Of a stretch of 64,000 bases of DNA, positions 53,590 to 63,358 are shown piece after piece. The DNA is from Sphingopyxis sp. Root154 (GTDB lineage: Bacteria; Pseudomonadota; Alphaproteobacteria; Sphingomonadales; Sphingomonadaceae): assembly GCF_001427105.1 (NCBI RefSeq), contig NZ_LMGI01000002.1, positions 186,001-250,000 of the forward strand, written 5' to 3'. Below the pieces are notes generated by a model that was not told the origin of the DNA, ran no database searches, and worked only from the letters and a program-made list of their open reading frames with translations. Positions within the stretch are counted from its first letter, which is position 1; each line of letters begins with the position of its first letter. The position numbers and the translations under genes were made by a program.

Positions 53590-54921
53590 TCAGGCCGGCG
53601 GCGCCTTCGGTGCCTCCGGCCGATCCTTCATACCCGCCGATACCACCGTCGCGGCGACGAGATCGCCGACGACGTTGAGCGTCGTGCGGCACATGTCGAG
53701 GAAGCGGTCGACGCCGAGGATGAGCCCGATGCCCTCGGGCGGAACGCCGACCGAGGCGAGAATCAGCGCGATCACGGGGAGCGACCCCGCGGGGACGCCC
53801 GCCGTCCCGATCCCGCCCAGGATGCACACCAGCATCACGACGATTTGCTGCTGCAGCGTCAGGTCGATGCCGAAAAATTGGGCAAGGAAGATCACCGTCA
53901 CGCCCTCGAACATCGCGGTGCCATTCTGGTTCGCGGTCGCGCCGATGGTGAGCACGAAGCGCGCGACCTTGTCGGGCAGGCGCAGCTGGTCGTGCGCGAC
54001 ACGGAGCGCCGTCGGCAGCGTCGCGTTCGACGACGCCGTCGCGAACGCCATCACGAACGCCTCCTGCGTCTGGTGGAAAAAGGCGACGGGCGATTTCCCC
54101 GCCAGCGTCTTCAGCAGGATGGGAAAGACGATGAACATCTGGAGCGCGAGCGCGAGCAGCACGACGCCGACATAGGCCGACAGCCGGATGATGAGGTCCC
54201 AGCCGAACTGCGCGGCGAGGTTGAACATGAAACAGAAGACCGCGATCGGCGCGAGCTGGATGACGAGGCCGATCAGCTTCATCACGACCTCGAACACCCC
54301 CTCGATCGCCGTCTTGAGCGCCTCGGTCCGCGGGGTGCGGACGAGCATCAGCCCGATGCCGAAGAAGAGGGCGAAGAACATCACCGCGAGCACGTCATTC
54401 TGGCCCATCGCGGCGAACAGATTGTCGGGGACGATCGCGACAACTGCGTCCATCCCGGTCTTCGCCTCGCCCGCGCGGTCGGCGATGGCCTTCGCCCCCT
54501 CCGCGCCCTCCGCGATCAGCGAACGCGCAAGCGCGGGATCGACCCCCGCGCCGGGCTGAAGCAAATTGACGACGGCGAGGCTGACGATGACCGAAATCGT
54601 CGACACCGCGATCGTATAGACGAGCGTGCGAACGCCGACCGATTTCAGCGCGCGCATCTCGCCCATTTCGGCGACCCCGACGATCAGCGCCGACACAAGC
54701 AGCGGGATGACGAGCATGAACAGCAGGCGCAGGAAAATCTGCCCGAGCGGGCCCGTCACATAAGTGGTGATCGTTTCGACCCACGGCGCACCCGGCGCGC
54801 CATAATGGACCGCCAGCCCGATGAGGAGGCCCGCGAGGAAACCGACGAGCATGCGCCAGCGCAGCCGCCGGGCGCGCGCTTCGTCACGATGCGCCCCGTC
54901 GATTGCCGCTGCTTCGGCCAT
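53590..54921 (-). CDS. Dicarboxylate/amino acid:cation symporter (DAACS)
   Basis: A 443-residue secondary transporter of the GltP/DctA family, with about eight helices plus the two re-entrant hairpins. Diagnostic segments include NQNGTAMFEGVTVIFLAQ and GTAGVPAGSLPVIALILASVGVP. It takes up C4-dicarboxylates, glutamate or aspartate with protons or sodium. It converges on the lipoprotein gene and lies 47 bases downstream of a paralogous symporter on the same strand. Confidence 0.93.
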   Translation of the reverse strand: MAEAAAIDGAHRDEARARRLRWRMLVGFLAGLLIGLAVHYGAPGAPWVETITTYVTGPLGQIFLRLLFMLVIPLLVSALIVGVAEMGEMRALKSVGVRTLVYTIAVSTISVIVSLAVVNLLQPGAGVDPALARSLIAEGAEGAKAIADRAGEAKTGMDAVVAIVPDNLFAAMGQNDVLAVMFFALFFGIGLMLVRTPRTEALKTAIEGVFEVVMKLIGLVIQLAPIAVFCFMFNLAAQFGWDLIIRLSAYVGVVLLALALQMFIVFPILLKTLAGKSPVAFFHQTQEAFVMAFATASSNATLPTALRVAHDQLRLPDKVARFVLTIGATANQNGTAMFEGVTVIFLAQFFGIDLTLQQQIVVMLVCILGGIGTAGVPAGSLPVIALILASVGVPPEGIGLILGVDRFLDMCRTTLNVVGDLVAATVVSAGMKDRPEAPKAPPA

Positions 54922-54968
54922 GTCTCAGCTCCTTGCTCGCCCCGGTCGGGCGGCCCGAAGCTCGCGCG

Positions 54969-56321
54969 TTACGCGTTATCGGCCGCCGGCTTTTTTTCCT
55001 CCCCCGCTATGTCATCACGAAGATCGAGCCCGCGGGTTCCATGATGCGGCGTATGCGCCGGCGCATGCGGCCGTTCGAGATCGGGCGCTTCGGGCGCTTC
55101 GAGCATGCCTTCCCACTTGGTGATCACGCTTGTCGCGACGGCGTTGCCGACGACGTTGGTCGCGGTGCGGCCCATGTCGAGGAACTGGTCGATCGCGAAG
55201 ATCAGCGCGACGCCCTCGACCGGCAGGTCGAACATCGCGAGCGTCGCGGTGATCACGACGAGGCTGGCGCGCGGCACCGCGGCGATCCCCTTCGACGACA
55301 CCATCAGGGTGAGCAGGATCAGGATCTGCTGCGTGATCGACAGCTCGATACCATAGGCCTGCGCGATGAAGAGCGTCGCGAAGCTCGCATACATCATCGA
55401 TCCGTCGAGGTTGAAGCTGTAGCCCAAGGGCAGCACAAAGCCAGAGATGCGGCGCGGCACGCCGAAACGGTCGAGCTGTTCGAACAGCTTCGGCATCGCC
55501 GCCTCGGACGAGGCGGTCGAAAACGCGATCAGCAGCGGCTGGCGGATATAGCGGATCAGCGAGAAGATCCGGCGGCCGAGGAAAATCGCGCCCGCGCCGA
55601 GCAGGATCACCCACAGCACCACAAGCGAAAGATAGAATTCGGTGACCAGCTCCGCGTAAGTGCCGAGGATGCCGAGGCCATATTTGGCGACGACCCCCGC
55701 GAGCGCGCCGAACACCGCGATCGGCGCAAGGCGCATCACATAGCCGGTGATCTGCAGCATCAGTTCGGCGAGCGCCTCGGCGCCGCGAACCAGCGGCTTG
55801 CCCTTGTCGCCGATGGCCGTCAGGCCGACGCCCGCGAACAGCGCGAAAACGAGGATCTGGAGGACATTGTTGTCCGCCATCGCCTGGAAGATATTCTTCG
55901 GGAAGACATGCTCGATGAACTCGAACAGATCGAGTTTCTTGACCTCGCCGACTTCGGCGATCGAATGCGCGCCGACGGTGAGATTGAGCCCCGCGCCGGG
56001 CTCGAAAAAATTGACCATGATCAGGCCGAGGCTGATCGAAATCAGGCTGGCGAGGATGAACCAGGCGATCGCGCGGGTGCCGATGCGGCCGAGCGCCGAG
56101 CTGTCGCCCATATGCGCGATCCCCGCGACGAGCGTGCCGAGTATCAGCGGCGCGACGACCAGCTTGATCAGGTTGAGGAAGATGGTCGAAAGCGTGCTGA
56201 AGCTGCGCAGCCAATAGGTGAAGGCTTCGCTGTCGGCCGGGACATAGACCCGCACGAGATAGCCGGTGATGACCCCCAGGATCATCCCGATCAGAATATA
56301 CAAAGTCAGGCGATGCCCCAT
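54969..56321 (-). CDS. Dicarboxylate/amino acid:cation symporter (DAACS), paralogue
   Basis: A 450-residue member of the same family as its downstream neighbour. Its diagnostic segments are LGYSFNLDGSMMYASFATLFIAQ and SSKGIAAVPRASLVVI. It differs enough to suggest a separate substrate range. It precedes the first symporter in the same direction, and the two may be cotranscribed. Confidence 0.92.
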   Translation of the reverse strand: MGHRLTLYILIGMILGVITGYLVRVYVPADSEAFTYWLRSFSTLSTIFLNLIKLVVAPLILGTLVAGIAHMGDSSALGRIGTRAIAWFILASLISISLGLIMVNFFEPGAGLNLTVGAHSIAEVGEVKKLDLFEFIEHVFPKNIFQAMADNNVLQILVFALFAGVGLTAIGDKGKPLVRGAEALAELMLQITGYVMRLAPIAVFGALAGVVAKYGLGILGTYAELVTEFYLSLVVLWVILLGAGAIFLGRRIFSLIRYIRQPLLIAFSTASSEAAMPKLFEQLDRFGVPRRISGFVLPLGYSFNLDGSMMYASFATLFIAQAYGIELSITQQILILLTLMVSSKGIAAVPRASLVVITATLAMFDLPVEGVALIFAIDQFLDMGRTATNVVGNAVATSVITKWEGMLEAPEAPDLERPHAPAHTPHHGTRGLDLRDDIAGEEKKPAADNA

Positions 56322-56416
56322 AAATTACTCCCTGTTCCGCCCTGGGCGGATCTTTATGCGAGCCGGGGTAACAGGGTGATGCGCCGCGGGCAATCGCTGC
56401 CGGGCCTATCGCGCGG

Positions 56417-58195
56417 TCAAGGCGTCCAGAAGGCGAGCGCGGCGCAGCCCGCAATACCCGTGAGGATGTTGAGCGGGACGCCGATGCGCACGAAATCCAT
56501 AAAACGATAGTCACCCGCAGCATAGACGAGCGTGTTCGTCTGGTAACCGACCGGGGTCGCGAAACAGGCGGAGGCGCCGAGCATCAGCGCGATCAGCAGC
56601 GGCTGCGGCGCGACGCCGGTCGCCCCGGCAATGCCGATCACCAGCGGCCCCATCAGCGCAGCGACCGCATTGTTGCTGAGCAGTTCGGACAGTAACAGCG
56701 CCGAGAAATAAACGATCGCGATCACCGCCCATTGGGGTGCGCCCGTCAGCACCGGGTCGAGCGCGCCGACCATCAGCGCGACCGACCCCGATTGTTCGAG
56801 CGCCGCGCCGACGGCAAGCATCGCGAAGATCAGGATCAGCACATCGCCGTCGATGCTGCCCCACGCCTCCGACGCGTCGATGCACCGCGTCAGCAGCACG
56901 ATGGCGACGCCGATGAACGCCGCGATACCGATCGACATGATGCCGGTCGCCGAGAACAGCACCGCGCTGGCCATCACGAGGATCGCGATCCACGCCCGGC
57001 GGCGGCGGAAGGCGGTGACCGACGCCATCGCGAGCCCGATCAGATTGGGATTGTCGCGCAGCTGCGCGATATTCGCCTCGTCGGCGTCGACCAGCAGACG
57101 GTCGGCGGCGCGAATGCGGCTTTCGGACAGCGTCGGCCCGGGGAGGTGGCGAAAGCGGGTGACGCCGAGGATGCGCACGCGCTGGCGCTGGAGGAAGGGG
57201 ATTTCGGCGAGCGGCCGGTCGATCGAGCGGTGGCTCGGCGAAACCGTCACCTCGACCACGGTAGCCGCGCCGTCGGGACTATCGCCGATGCCGATCGCGA
57301 AGCGCCCTTCGCTGCGCAGCGTCATCAGCGCCGCCCCGTCGAGCCGCGCGACGATCCGGTTGCCCGCCGCGAGCCGGTGGTGCCGGGCATCGCCGCCGGT
57401 GATCAGCCGCCCGCTTGCGATCACGCCGACGATCTGCGCCGGCGCTATGCCAAGATTGGCGGCGTCGAGCGCCATGTCGATGGCGGTATCATCGTCCCGA
57501 AGGCCAAGTTCGGTGAGATAGAGCTGCTCCGCCCCGTCGGCCTTTTCGGCGATGCGTGGATAGTCGGAAGGCAGGAAACGCGCCATCACGAGCAGGCCCA
57601 CGATCCCCGCCGCCGCGACCGCGAGGCCATAAGGCGTGATGTCGAACAGACCGAAGGGTTCGAGCCCCGCCTGTTCGGCGATGCCCGACACGACGAGGTT
57701 GGTCGAGGTGCCGATCAGCGTCAGGCAGCCGCCGAGCACCGCGATCACCGACAGCGGCATCAGCAATTTTTTGGGCGAAACGCCCAGCGCCTCGGCAAGC
57801 CGGAAGCACACCGGCATCATCACGACGACGAAGGGCGTGCTGTTGATAAAGCCCGACACCAGCAGGCCGCCGCCAAACACTTCGATCACCGCGAGACGCG
57901 GGTGCCGCTTGGCGCGGCCGACGACATAATTGCCGACCTTGTCGATTACCCCGGTGCGGATCAGCGCGCCCGACAGGATGAACATCGCCCCGACGGTGAG
58001 CGGCGCGCTGTTCGAGAAAACGCCAAAAGCCCCCTTTTCGTCGAGCAGGCCGAGCGAGAGCATGGTGCCTGCCCCCGCCACCGCGACGACCGAAGGCGAG
58101 AAGCGTTCCCAGACAAAAGCAGCGAACATGCCCGCGAGCACGAACAGACCAATAACCGCCTTTTGCTCCGCGACAAATGCGGCGACGAAATCCAC
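56417..58195 (-). CDS. SLC13/DASS family permease with TrkA-C domains
   Basis: A 592-residue permease of the divalent-anion:sodium symporter group, with about 11 helices and a soluble central part (roughly residues 200-390) containing two TrkA-C-like regulatory domains. The signature SNTFVVVMMP-like block reads STPFVVVMMPV and the second NNAVAALMGPL. Substrates of related proteins include sulfate, citrate and dicarboxylates. I prefer the GTG at 58193-58195; an ATG at 58243 would overlap aroC. It is downstream of aroC on the same strand. Confidence 0.85.
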   Translation of the reverse strand: MDFVAAFVAEQKAVIGLFVLAGMFAAFVWERFSPSVVAVAGAGTMLSLGLLDEKGAFGVFSNSAPLTVGAMFILSGALIRTGVIDKVGNYVVGRAKRHPRLAVIEVFGGGLLVSGFINSTPFVVVMMPVCFRLAEALGVSPKKLLMPLSVIAVLGGCLTLIGTSTNLVVSGIAEQAGLEPFGLFDITPYGLAVAAAGIVGLLVMARFLPSDYPRIAEKADGAEQLYLTELGLRDDDTAIDMALDAANLGIAPAQIVGVIASGRLITGGDARHHRLAAGNRIVARLDGAALMTLRSEGRFAIGIGDSPDGAATVVEVTVSPSHRSIDRPLAEIPFLQRQRVRILGVTRFRHLPGPTLSESRIRAADRLLVDADEANIAQLRDNPNLIGLAMASVTAFRRRRAWIAILVMASAVLFSATGIMSIGIAAFIGVAIVLLTRCIDASEAWGSIDGDVLILIFAMLAVGAALEQSGSVALMVGALDPVLTGAPQWAVIAIVYFSALLLSELLSNNAVAALMGPLVIGIAGATGVAPQPLLIALMLGASACFATPVGYQTNTLVYAAGDYRFMDFVRIGVPLNILTGIAGCAALAFWTP

Positions 58196-58202
58196 TAGGC
58201 CA

Positions 58203-59279
58203 TCAGCCGTTTTGTGCCCTGTGCAACAATTTATGGTCGGCAAGGACGAGCGCCATCATCGCCTCGACCACCGGCGCGCCGCGAATACCGACGCAAGGAT
58301 CGTGGCGGCCCTTGGTGACGATGTCGGTCGCCTCGCCCGCCTTGTTGATCGTCGGCACGGGAGTGAGGATCGAGCTGGTCGGCTTGAACGCGACGCGCAC
58401 AACGACAGGCTGGCCGGTGGAGATGCCGCCCGCGATGCCGCCCGCATTGTTCGACAGGAAATCGGGACGGTTGCTGCCGTCGGTTGCGGGGCGCATCGGG
58501 TCGGCATTTTCCTCACCGCGCAGGCGCGCGGCGTGGAAGCCGGCACCGATCTCGACCGCCTTCACCGCGTTGATCCCCATCATCGCGGCGGCAAGGTCGC
58601 TGTCGAGCTTGGCATAGATGGGGGCGCCCCAGCCGGCGGGGACGCCGCTCGCCGCGCATTCGATCACGGCGCCGAGCGAGCTGCCCGACTTGCGCGCGGC
58701 GTCCATCAGCCCCTCCCAGCGCTGCGCGGCGGCGGGATCGGGACAGAAAAAGGGATTGCGATCGATTTCCTCGAGGTCGAAATTCGCGGGGTCGATCGCA
58801 TCGCCGCCGATTTCGGCGACCCAGGCGTGGATCTGCACCTCGGGGATCACGAGCCGTGCAACACCGCCGGCAGCGACACGCGCCGCGGTCTCGCGCGCGC
58901 TCGACCGGCCGCCGCCGCGATAATCGCGGATGCCATATTTGGCGTCATAGGCGTAATCGGCGTGCCCGGGGCGATACGCCTGTGCGATCTCGCCATAATC
59001 CTTCGATCGCTGGTCGACATTCTCGATCATCAGGCTGATCGGCGTGCCGGTCGTCTTGCCCTCGAAAGTTCCCGACAGGATGCGCACCTGGTCGGGTTCC
59101 TGCCGCTGCGTCGTGTGGCGCGACTGGCCGGGGCGGCGCTTGTCGAGATAGGGCTGGATGTCGGCTTCGGACAGCGACAGCCGCGGCGGGCAACCGTCAA
59201 CGACCGCGCCGAGCGCGGGGCCGTGGCTTTCCCCCCATGTCGTGAAGCGAAGAACGCGTCCGAAGCTGTTGAAACTCAT
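58203..59279 (-). CDS. aroC: Chorismate synthase
   Basis: Makes chorismate from EPSP with reduced FMN, the last step of the shikimate pathway. The 358-residue protein has the start [31 protein letters not shown], the [29 protein letters not shown] block and the late [15 protein letters not shown]. Classical order: fabI, GNAT, aroC on the minus strand. Confidence 0.97.
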   Translation of the reverse strand: MSFNSFGRVLRFTTWGESHGPALGAVVDGCPPRLSLSEADIQPYLDKRRPGQSRHTTQRQEPDQVRILSGTFEGKTTGTPISLMIENVDQRSKDYGEIAQAYRPGHADYAYDAKYGIRDYRGGGRSSARETAARVAAGGVARLVIPEVQIHAWVAEIGGDAIDPANFDLEEIDRNPFFCPDPAAAQRWEGLMDAARKSGSSLGAVIECAASGVPAGWGAPIYAKLDSDLAAAMMGINAVKAVEIGAGFHAARLRGEENADPMRPATDGSNRPDFLSNNAGGIAGGISTGQPVVVRVAFKPTSSILTPVPTINKAGEATDIVTKGRHDPCVGIRGAPVVEAMMALVLADHKLLHRAQNG

Positions 59280-59283
59280 TGCC

Positions 59284-59814
59284 CTATCCCATCCGGCCGA
59301 ATGCGGGTGCGTAATCCGCGCGTCCGCCTAGCGGCCAAGCCGCGCCCGAGTCCAGCATCATTGCCATGAAATGCGGTCCGGCGAAGGGGGAAGCAAAGCG
59401 CGCGGCCAGCTCGGGCGAGTAACCGAAGCGCGAGTAATAATCCTCGTGGCCGAGGACGAAGCTGATCGCGACACCTTGTTTGCGAAGCGCGTCGAGTCCG
59501 GCGCGGATCAGCGCGTCGCCGATGCCCTGCCCTTGGCTGCCGGGCGCGACCGACACGGGCGCGAGACCGGCGCCCGAAAGCGCGGCGCCTTCGGCCTCGA
59601 TACTCATCCGGCTCAACAATATATGCCCGACAATCGCGCCGTCACGTTCGGCGACGAGCGACACCAGCGCGTCGCCGTCCGCGTCGATCATCCGCACCAG
59701 TTCCGCCTCGCCCTGATGACCGAAGTCCGTTCCCGCAAAGGCGGCGCGGATCACCGTGTCAATGGCATCGGCATCCGCCGCCGTCGCGGCGCGGATGCCG
59801 ATTTCGTCAGACAA
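59284..59814 (-). CDS. GNAT family N-acetyltransferase
   Basis: A 176-residue acetyltransferase with the acetyl-CoA motif [20 protein letters not shown] and an N-terminal fold typical of the YhbS-like group ([11 protein letters not shown]). The substrate is unknown. It overlaps fabI by 8 bases at its start and precedes aroC by 4 bases, so the three genes are one transcript. Confidence 0.88.
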   Translation of the reverse strand: MSDEIGIRAATAADADAIDTVIRAAFAGTDFGHQGEAELVRMIDADGDALVSLVAERDGAIVGHILLSRMSIEAEGAALSGAGLAPVSVAPGSQGQGIGDALIRAGLDALRKQGVAISFVLGHEDYYSRFGYSPELAARFASPFAGPHFMAMMLDSGAAWPLGGRADYAPAFGRMG

Positions 59815-60634
59815 GCGAGATGTCCGGGGCGTCTTCCTGCTTCATGCCGACGGTGTGGTAACCCGCATCGACATGATGCGTTTCGCCCGTCACGCCGCTC
59901 GACAGGTCGCTCAGCAGGTAGAGCGCCGAGCCGCCGACATCGTCGATCGTGACGTTGCGGCGGAGCGGGGCGTTATGCTCGTTCCATTTGAGGATCAGGC
60001 GGAAATCGCCGATGCCGCTTGCGGCCAGCGTCTTGATCGGGCCGGCCGAAATCGCGTTCACGCGCACGCCCTGCGGGCCGTAGTCGTTGGCGAGATATTT
60101 GACGCTCGTCTCGAGCGCCGACTTCGCGACTCCCATGACGTTGTAGTGCGGGATCACCTTTTCGGCGCCATAATAGCTCAGGGTGAGCAGCGAGCCGCCG
60201 CCGTTGCCCGTTTCGGGGTCGAAGGGCGTCATCATCGATGCCGCGCGCTTGGCGACCGCGGTGAAGCTGTAAACGCTGATGTTCATCGTCATCAGGAAGT
60301 CGTCGAGCGTCACATCGGCATAATGGCCACGCAGCGCTTCCTTGTTGGTAAAGCCGATCGCATGAACGACGAAGTCGATCGTCGGCCAGCGCGCCGAGAG
60401 CGTCGCGAACGCCGCGTCGAGATTGTCCATGTCGGACACGTCGCAATCGATCAGGAAATCGCAGCCGAGTTCGTCGGCGAGCGGCTTCACCCGCTTCAGC
60501 ATCACATCGCCCTGATACGAAATCGCCAGTTCGGCGCCCGCGCCGTGCAGCGCCTTGGCAATGCCCCACGCAAGCGACTTGTCGTTCGCAAGGCCCATAA
60601 TCAGCCCGCGCTTGCCAGTCATCAGACCCGTCAT
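59807..60634 (-). CDS. fabI: Enoyl-[acyl-carrier-protein] reductase (NADH)
   Basis: Reduces enoyl-ACP in fatty acid synthesis. The 275-residue protein has the FabI start GKRGLIMGLANDKSLAWGIAKAL, HAIGFTNK, the Y-x6-K active pair in YYGAEKVIPHYNVMGVAKSAL, and the substrate loop NAISAGPIKTLAASGIGDF. It overlaps the YihY gene by 4 bases upstream. As the only enoyl reductase seen here it is the likely triclosan target. Confidence 0.95.
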   Translation of the reverse strand: MTGLMTGKRGLIMGLANDKSLAWGIAKALHGAGAELAISYQGDVMLKRVKPLADELGCDFLIDCDVSDMDNLDAAFATLSARWPTIDFVVHAIGFTNKEALRGHYADVTLDDFLMTMNISVYSFTAVAKRAASMMTPFDPETGNGGGSLLTLSYYGAEKVIPHYNVMGVAKSALETSVKYLANDYGPQGVRVNAISAGPIKTLAASGIGDFRLILKWNEHNAPLRRNVTIDDVGGSALYLLSDLSSGVTGETHHVDAGYHTVGMKQEDAPDISLV

Positions 60635-61707
60635 TTTGTGTCTCCGGTCTTTTCAATAATCACATCGTCGACGCGCCCAATAGCGTCGTGGCCCAAATCC
60701 TCAACCTCGACGAGCGCGGCATTGAGTTCGGCGCCCATCACCATACCCAATCCGACGAGATAGAAAAAGAAGAGCGCGACCATCACACCCGCGAGGCTGC
60801 CGTAGGTTGCGTCATAGCTGAGCAGGCTGGCGAGCAAGGGAGGCAGCGCGAGGGTGACGCCGATCCACCAGAGCGTCGTGAACAGCGCGCCCGGCCATTT
60901 GGGGAATTGTTTGCGCCGGTATTTCGACGGCGTCAGGCTGTAGAAAAGCATGTAAATCGCGAGGAACAGGCCGAAGCCAGACACACCGCGCGAGATCAGG
61001 ACGATGCCGAAGGATTGGTATCGCTCGGGCAGCACACGCGTGACGAACTGTTCGACCCCGACGATCAGCACCTGCATGCTGAACGACAGCAGCATCAGCA
61101 CCACCGCGCCGGTGATGATGCCGATCGACAGCAGCCGATAGTGGAAGAAGCCCTTGGAAAAATGCGTGCCATAGGCGCGGCGCAAGATGTCGCGCACCGT
61201 CTCGATCAGACTGCCGACGGTCCACAGCGCAACGAGCGCGCCAAGCCAGAGGAAGATGCCGGTGCGCGCGGTCATCACTTCGCGGATCGGCCCCGACAGC
61301 GCCTTGGCGACCGTCGGCGGCATCGTCGAGAAGACCGCCTCGATCGCCGCTTCGCCGCCGACGCTGCCGCCGAAGATCGACAGCGCCGCGGCGAGCAGGA
61401 TGAAGAAGGGGAAGAGCGCGATCAGCGCCAGATAGGCGAGATTGCCCGCGTGGATGAAGCCGTCGGTATAGGTGCCGACGACGACGCGGCGGGCGATGCG
61501 CCAGGCGCGCGTGCCCGGTCCGAGCTGCTCGCGGCCGCGGTCGAGAACGCCTTGCGCCCGCGCGCGCAGCTTGACGCGCTTGGCGCGTTCGGCGCGCGCC
61601 TCGGGCGAATGCGGCGAATGGCCTTCGGCCAGAAATTCCTTGCCGACCTCGTCGGCAACCTCGCGCTCGAGCGCGGCGACGATCTTTTTCTCGCTGGCGT
61701 CAGCCAC
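60631..61707 (-). CDS. YihY/BrkB family membrane protein
   Basis: A 358-residue inner-membrane protein with about six helices and a basic, Arg-rich N-terminal cytoplasmic part. It fits the YihY/virulence factor BrkB family (FIHAGNLAYLALIALFPFFILLAA... FLYRLLSIGIITGAVVLMLLSF). Earlier called RNase BN by mistake; the function is not settled. It overlaps fabI by 4 bases and starts 3 bases after the DnaJ-like gene stop. Confidence 0.9.
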   Translation of the reverse strand: MADASEKKIVAALEREVADEVGKEFLAEGHSPHSPEARAERAKRVKLRARAQGVLDRGREQLGPGTRAWRIARRVVVGTYTDGFIHAGNLAYLALIALFPFFILLAAALSIFGGSVGGEAAIEAVFSTMPPTVAKALSGPIREVMTARTGIFLWLGALVALWTVGSLIETVRDILRRAYGTHFSKGFFHYRLLSIGIITGAVVLMLLSFSMQVLIVGVEQFVTRVLPERYQSFGIVLISRGVSGFGLFLAIYMLFYSLTPSKYRRKQFPKWPGALFTTLWWIGVTLALPPLLASLLSYDATYGSLAGVMVALFFFYLVGLGMVMGAELNAALVEVEDLGHDAIGRVDDVIIEKTGDTK

Positions 61708-61710
61708 GCA

Positions 61711-62646
61711 TCACACGCCAAGCTCCGCCCGCACGTCGCGCGGATCGGCCCATTCGCTGAGCAGCTTGATCAGCGCCTCGTCGTCAGAAGGCAGGTCGAC
61801 CATCAGCCGCACGAGCTGATCGCCGCGGCCGCCGCTTTTCTGGCTGAACCCCTTGCCCTTGAGGCGCATCACCTTGCCCGACGAGGAGCCGGCGGGGATC
61901 GACAGCATCACCGGGCCGTCGACGGTCGGCACCTTGATCTTCGCGCCCTTGACCGCCTCGTTCAGCGTCACCGGCAGGTCGAGGCGGATGTTGGCACCCT
62001 CGCGCTCATAGAAGGGATGGTCCTTGACCGTGATCGTGACGATGCCGTCACCTGTGCCGCCCGGCCCCGCCTGCCCCTTGCCCGCGAGCCGCATCTGCGT
62101 ACCGGTTTCGACCCCGGCGGGCAGTTTCAGGTCGATCGTCGCGCCATCGGCGAGGGCGATGCGCTGCGGCGCCTGCGTCGCGGCGTCGATGAAGCTGACC
62201 GAAAGGCGATAGGCGACATTGGCGCCCTTGGGCGGAGCCGCGCCGCGCCCGCCGAAGCCGCCGAACGGCCCGCCGCCCGAACTGCTACCGCGGCCGCCGA
62301 ACAGCCCTTCGAAAATATCGCCGAAATCGGAACTCTCGTTGCCGAAACCGCTGAAACCGCCGGGGCCGGTGCGCTGGTCCCCGCGGAAACCGCCGCCACC
62401 GCCATAGCCGAAGGGCATCGCGGGATTGCCCTCGCCGTCGATCTCGCCGCGGTCGAACTGCGCGCGCTTCGTCTTGTCCGACAGGATGTCATACGCCTTG
62501 GTCACGTCGGAGAATTTCTCCGATGCCTTCGGGTTGTCCTTGTTCTTGTCGGGGTGCAATTCCTTGGCGAGCTTGCGGTATGCGGACTTGATTTCCGCTT
62601 CGCTTGCACTCTTCGCAACGCCCAGGGTGGAATAGGGATCGGCCAT
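61711..62646 (-). CDS. DnaJ C-terminal-domain cochaperone (CbpA-like)
   Basis: A 311-residue type II Hsp40. The J domain (residues 1-65: DPYSTLGVAKSASEAEIKSAYRKLAKELHPDKN) has the HPD motif. A Gly/Phe-rich linker (GYGGGGGFRG) follows, then the substrate-binding C-terminal domains (VTLNEAVKGAKIKVPTVDGPVMLSIP). It lacks the Cys-rich zinc domain of DnaJ. It is divergent from pdxH and heads the yihY-fabI-aroC run. Confidence 0.93.
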   Translation of the reverse strand: MADPYSTLGVAKSASEAEIKSAYRKLAKELHPDKNKDNPKASEKFSDVTKAYDILSDKTKRAQFDRGEIDGEGNPAMPFGYGGGGGFRGDQRTGPGGFSGFGNESSDFGDIFEGLFGGRGSSSGGGPFGGFGGRGAAPPKGANVAYRLSVSFIDAATQAPQRIALADGATIDLKLPAGVETGTQMRLAGKGQAGPGGTGDGIVTITVKDHPFYEREGANIRLDLPVTLNEAVKGAKIKVPTVDGPVMLSIPAGSSSGKVMRLKGKGFSQKSGGRGDQLVRLMVDLPSDDEALIKLLSEWADPRDVRAELGV

Positions 62647-62767
62647 TTTGCTCCTGTAGCCCGATAAGTGACTGGGCGTGAAGCCCGATTGCGCGTCGAT
62701 GTGGTAATGTCCCGTCGAAGGTCAAGTTCCCTCGATATCGCGCTCGACCCTGCACGCCTGGCGCATT

Positions 62768-63358
62768 ATGACCGCGCGGATGAGCGACGATCCCTTTGCC
62801 CTGTTCGACAGCTGGTTCGCCGAGGCGCGCACCAGCGAGCCTAATGACGCCAATGCGATGGCGCTCGCGACGGCGACGCCCGACGGGCACCCGTCGCTCC
62901 GCATGGTGCTGCTGAAGGGGCACGGGCCCGACGGCTTTGTCTTTTATACCAATCTCGACAGCCGCAAAGGCGGCGAACTCGCGGCGAACCGACACGTCGC
63001 GCTGCTCTTTCACTGGAAATCGCTGCGCCGCCAGGTCCGCATCGAGGGCGCGGTGACGCCGGTCGACGACAGCGTCGCCGATGCCTATTTCGCGACGCGC
63101 AGCCGCGACAGCCAACTTGGCGCGTGGGCGAGCGACCAGTCGCGGCCGCTCGCCAGCCGCGAGACGTTTGAGGCGCGCTTCGAGGAGATGCAGGCGCGGT
63201 TCGCGGGACAGGATGTGCCGCGCCCGCCGCGCTGGTCGGGCTGGCGCGTTAATCCTTCGGCTATCGAGTTCTGGCAGGATCGCGCTCACCGGCTGCACGA
63301 GCGTACGGTCTTCACCCGCACCGGCGCCGGCTGGACGAAAGGATTGCTGTATCCATGA
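62768..63358 (+). CDS. pdxH: Pyridoxamine 5'-phosphate oxidase
   Basis: Uses FMN and oxygen to make pyridoxal 5'-phosphate. The 196-residue length and motifs [40 protein letters not shown] and the C-terminal [30 protein letters not shown] are typical. The ATG at 62768 is given; a second ATG at 62780 (MSDDPFALF) matches relatives equally well. Its stop overlaps the PhzF start (ATGA). Confidence 0.95.
   Translation: MTARMSDDPFALFDSWFAEARTSEPNDANAMALATATPDGHPSLRMVLLKGHGPDGFVFYTNLDSRKGGELAANRHVALLFHWKSLRRQVRIEGAVTPVDDSVADAYFATRSRDSQLGAWASDQSRPLASRETFEARFEEMQARFAGQDVPRPPRWSGWRVNPSAIEFWQDRAHRLHERTVFTRTGAGWTKGLLYP

Noticed and set aside
60688..62667. A 659-residue open frame opposite the yihY and dnaJ-like genes
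   Set aside because: Antisense shadow of two well-supported genes; the composition is Arg/Glu/Gln-rich without motifs.
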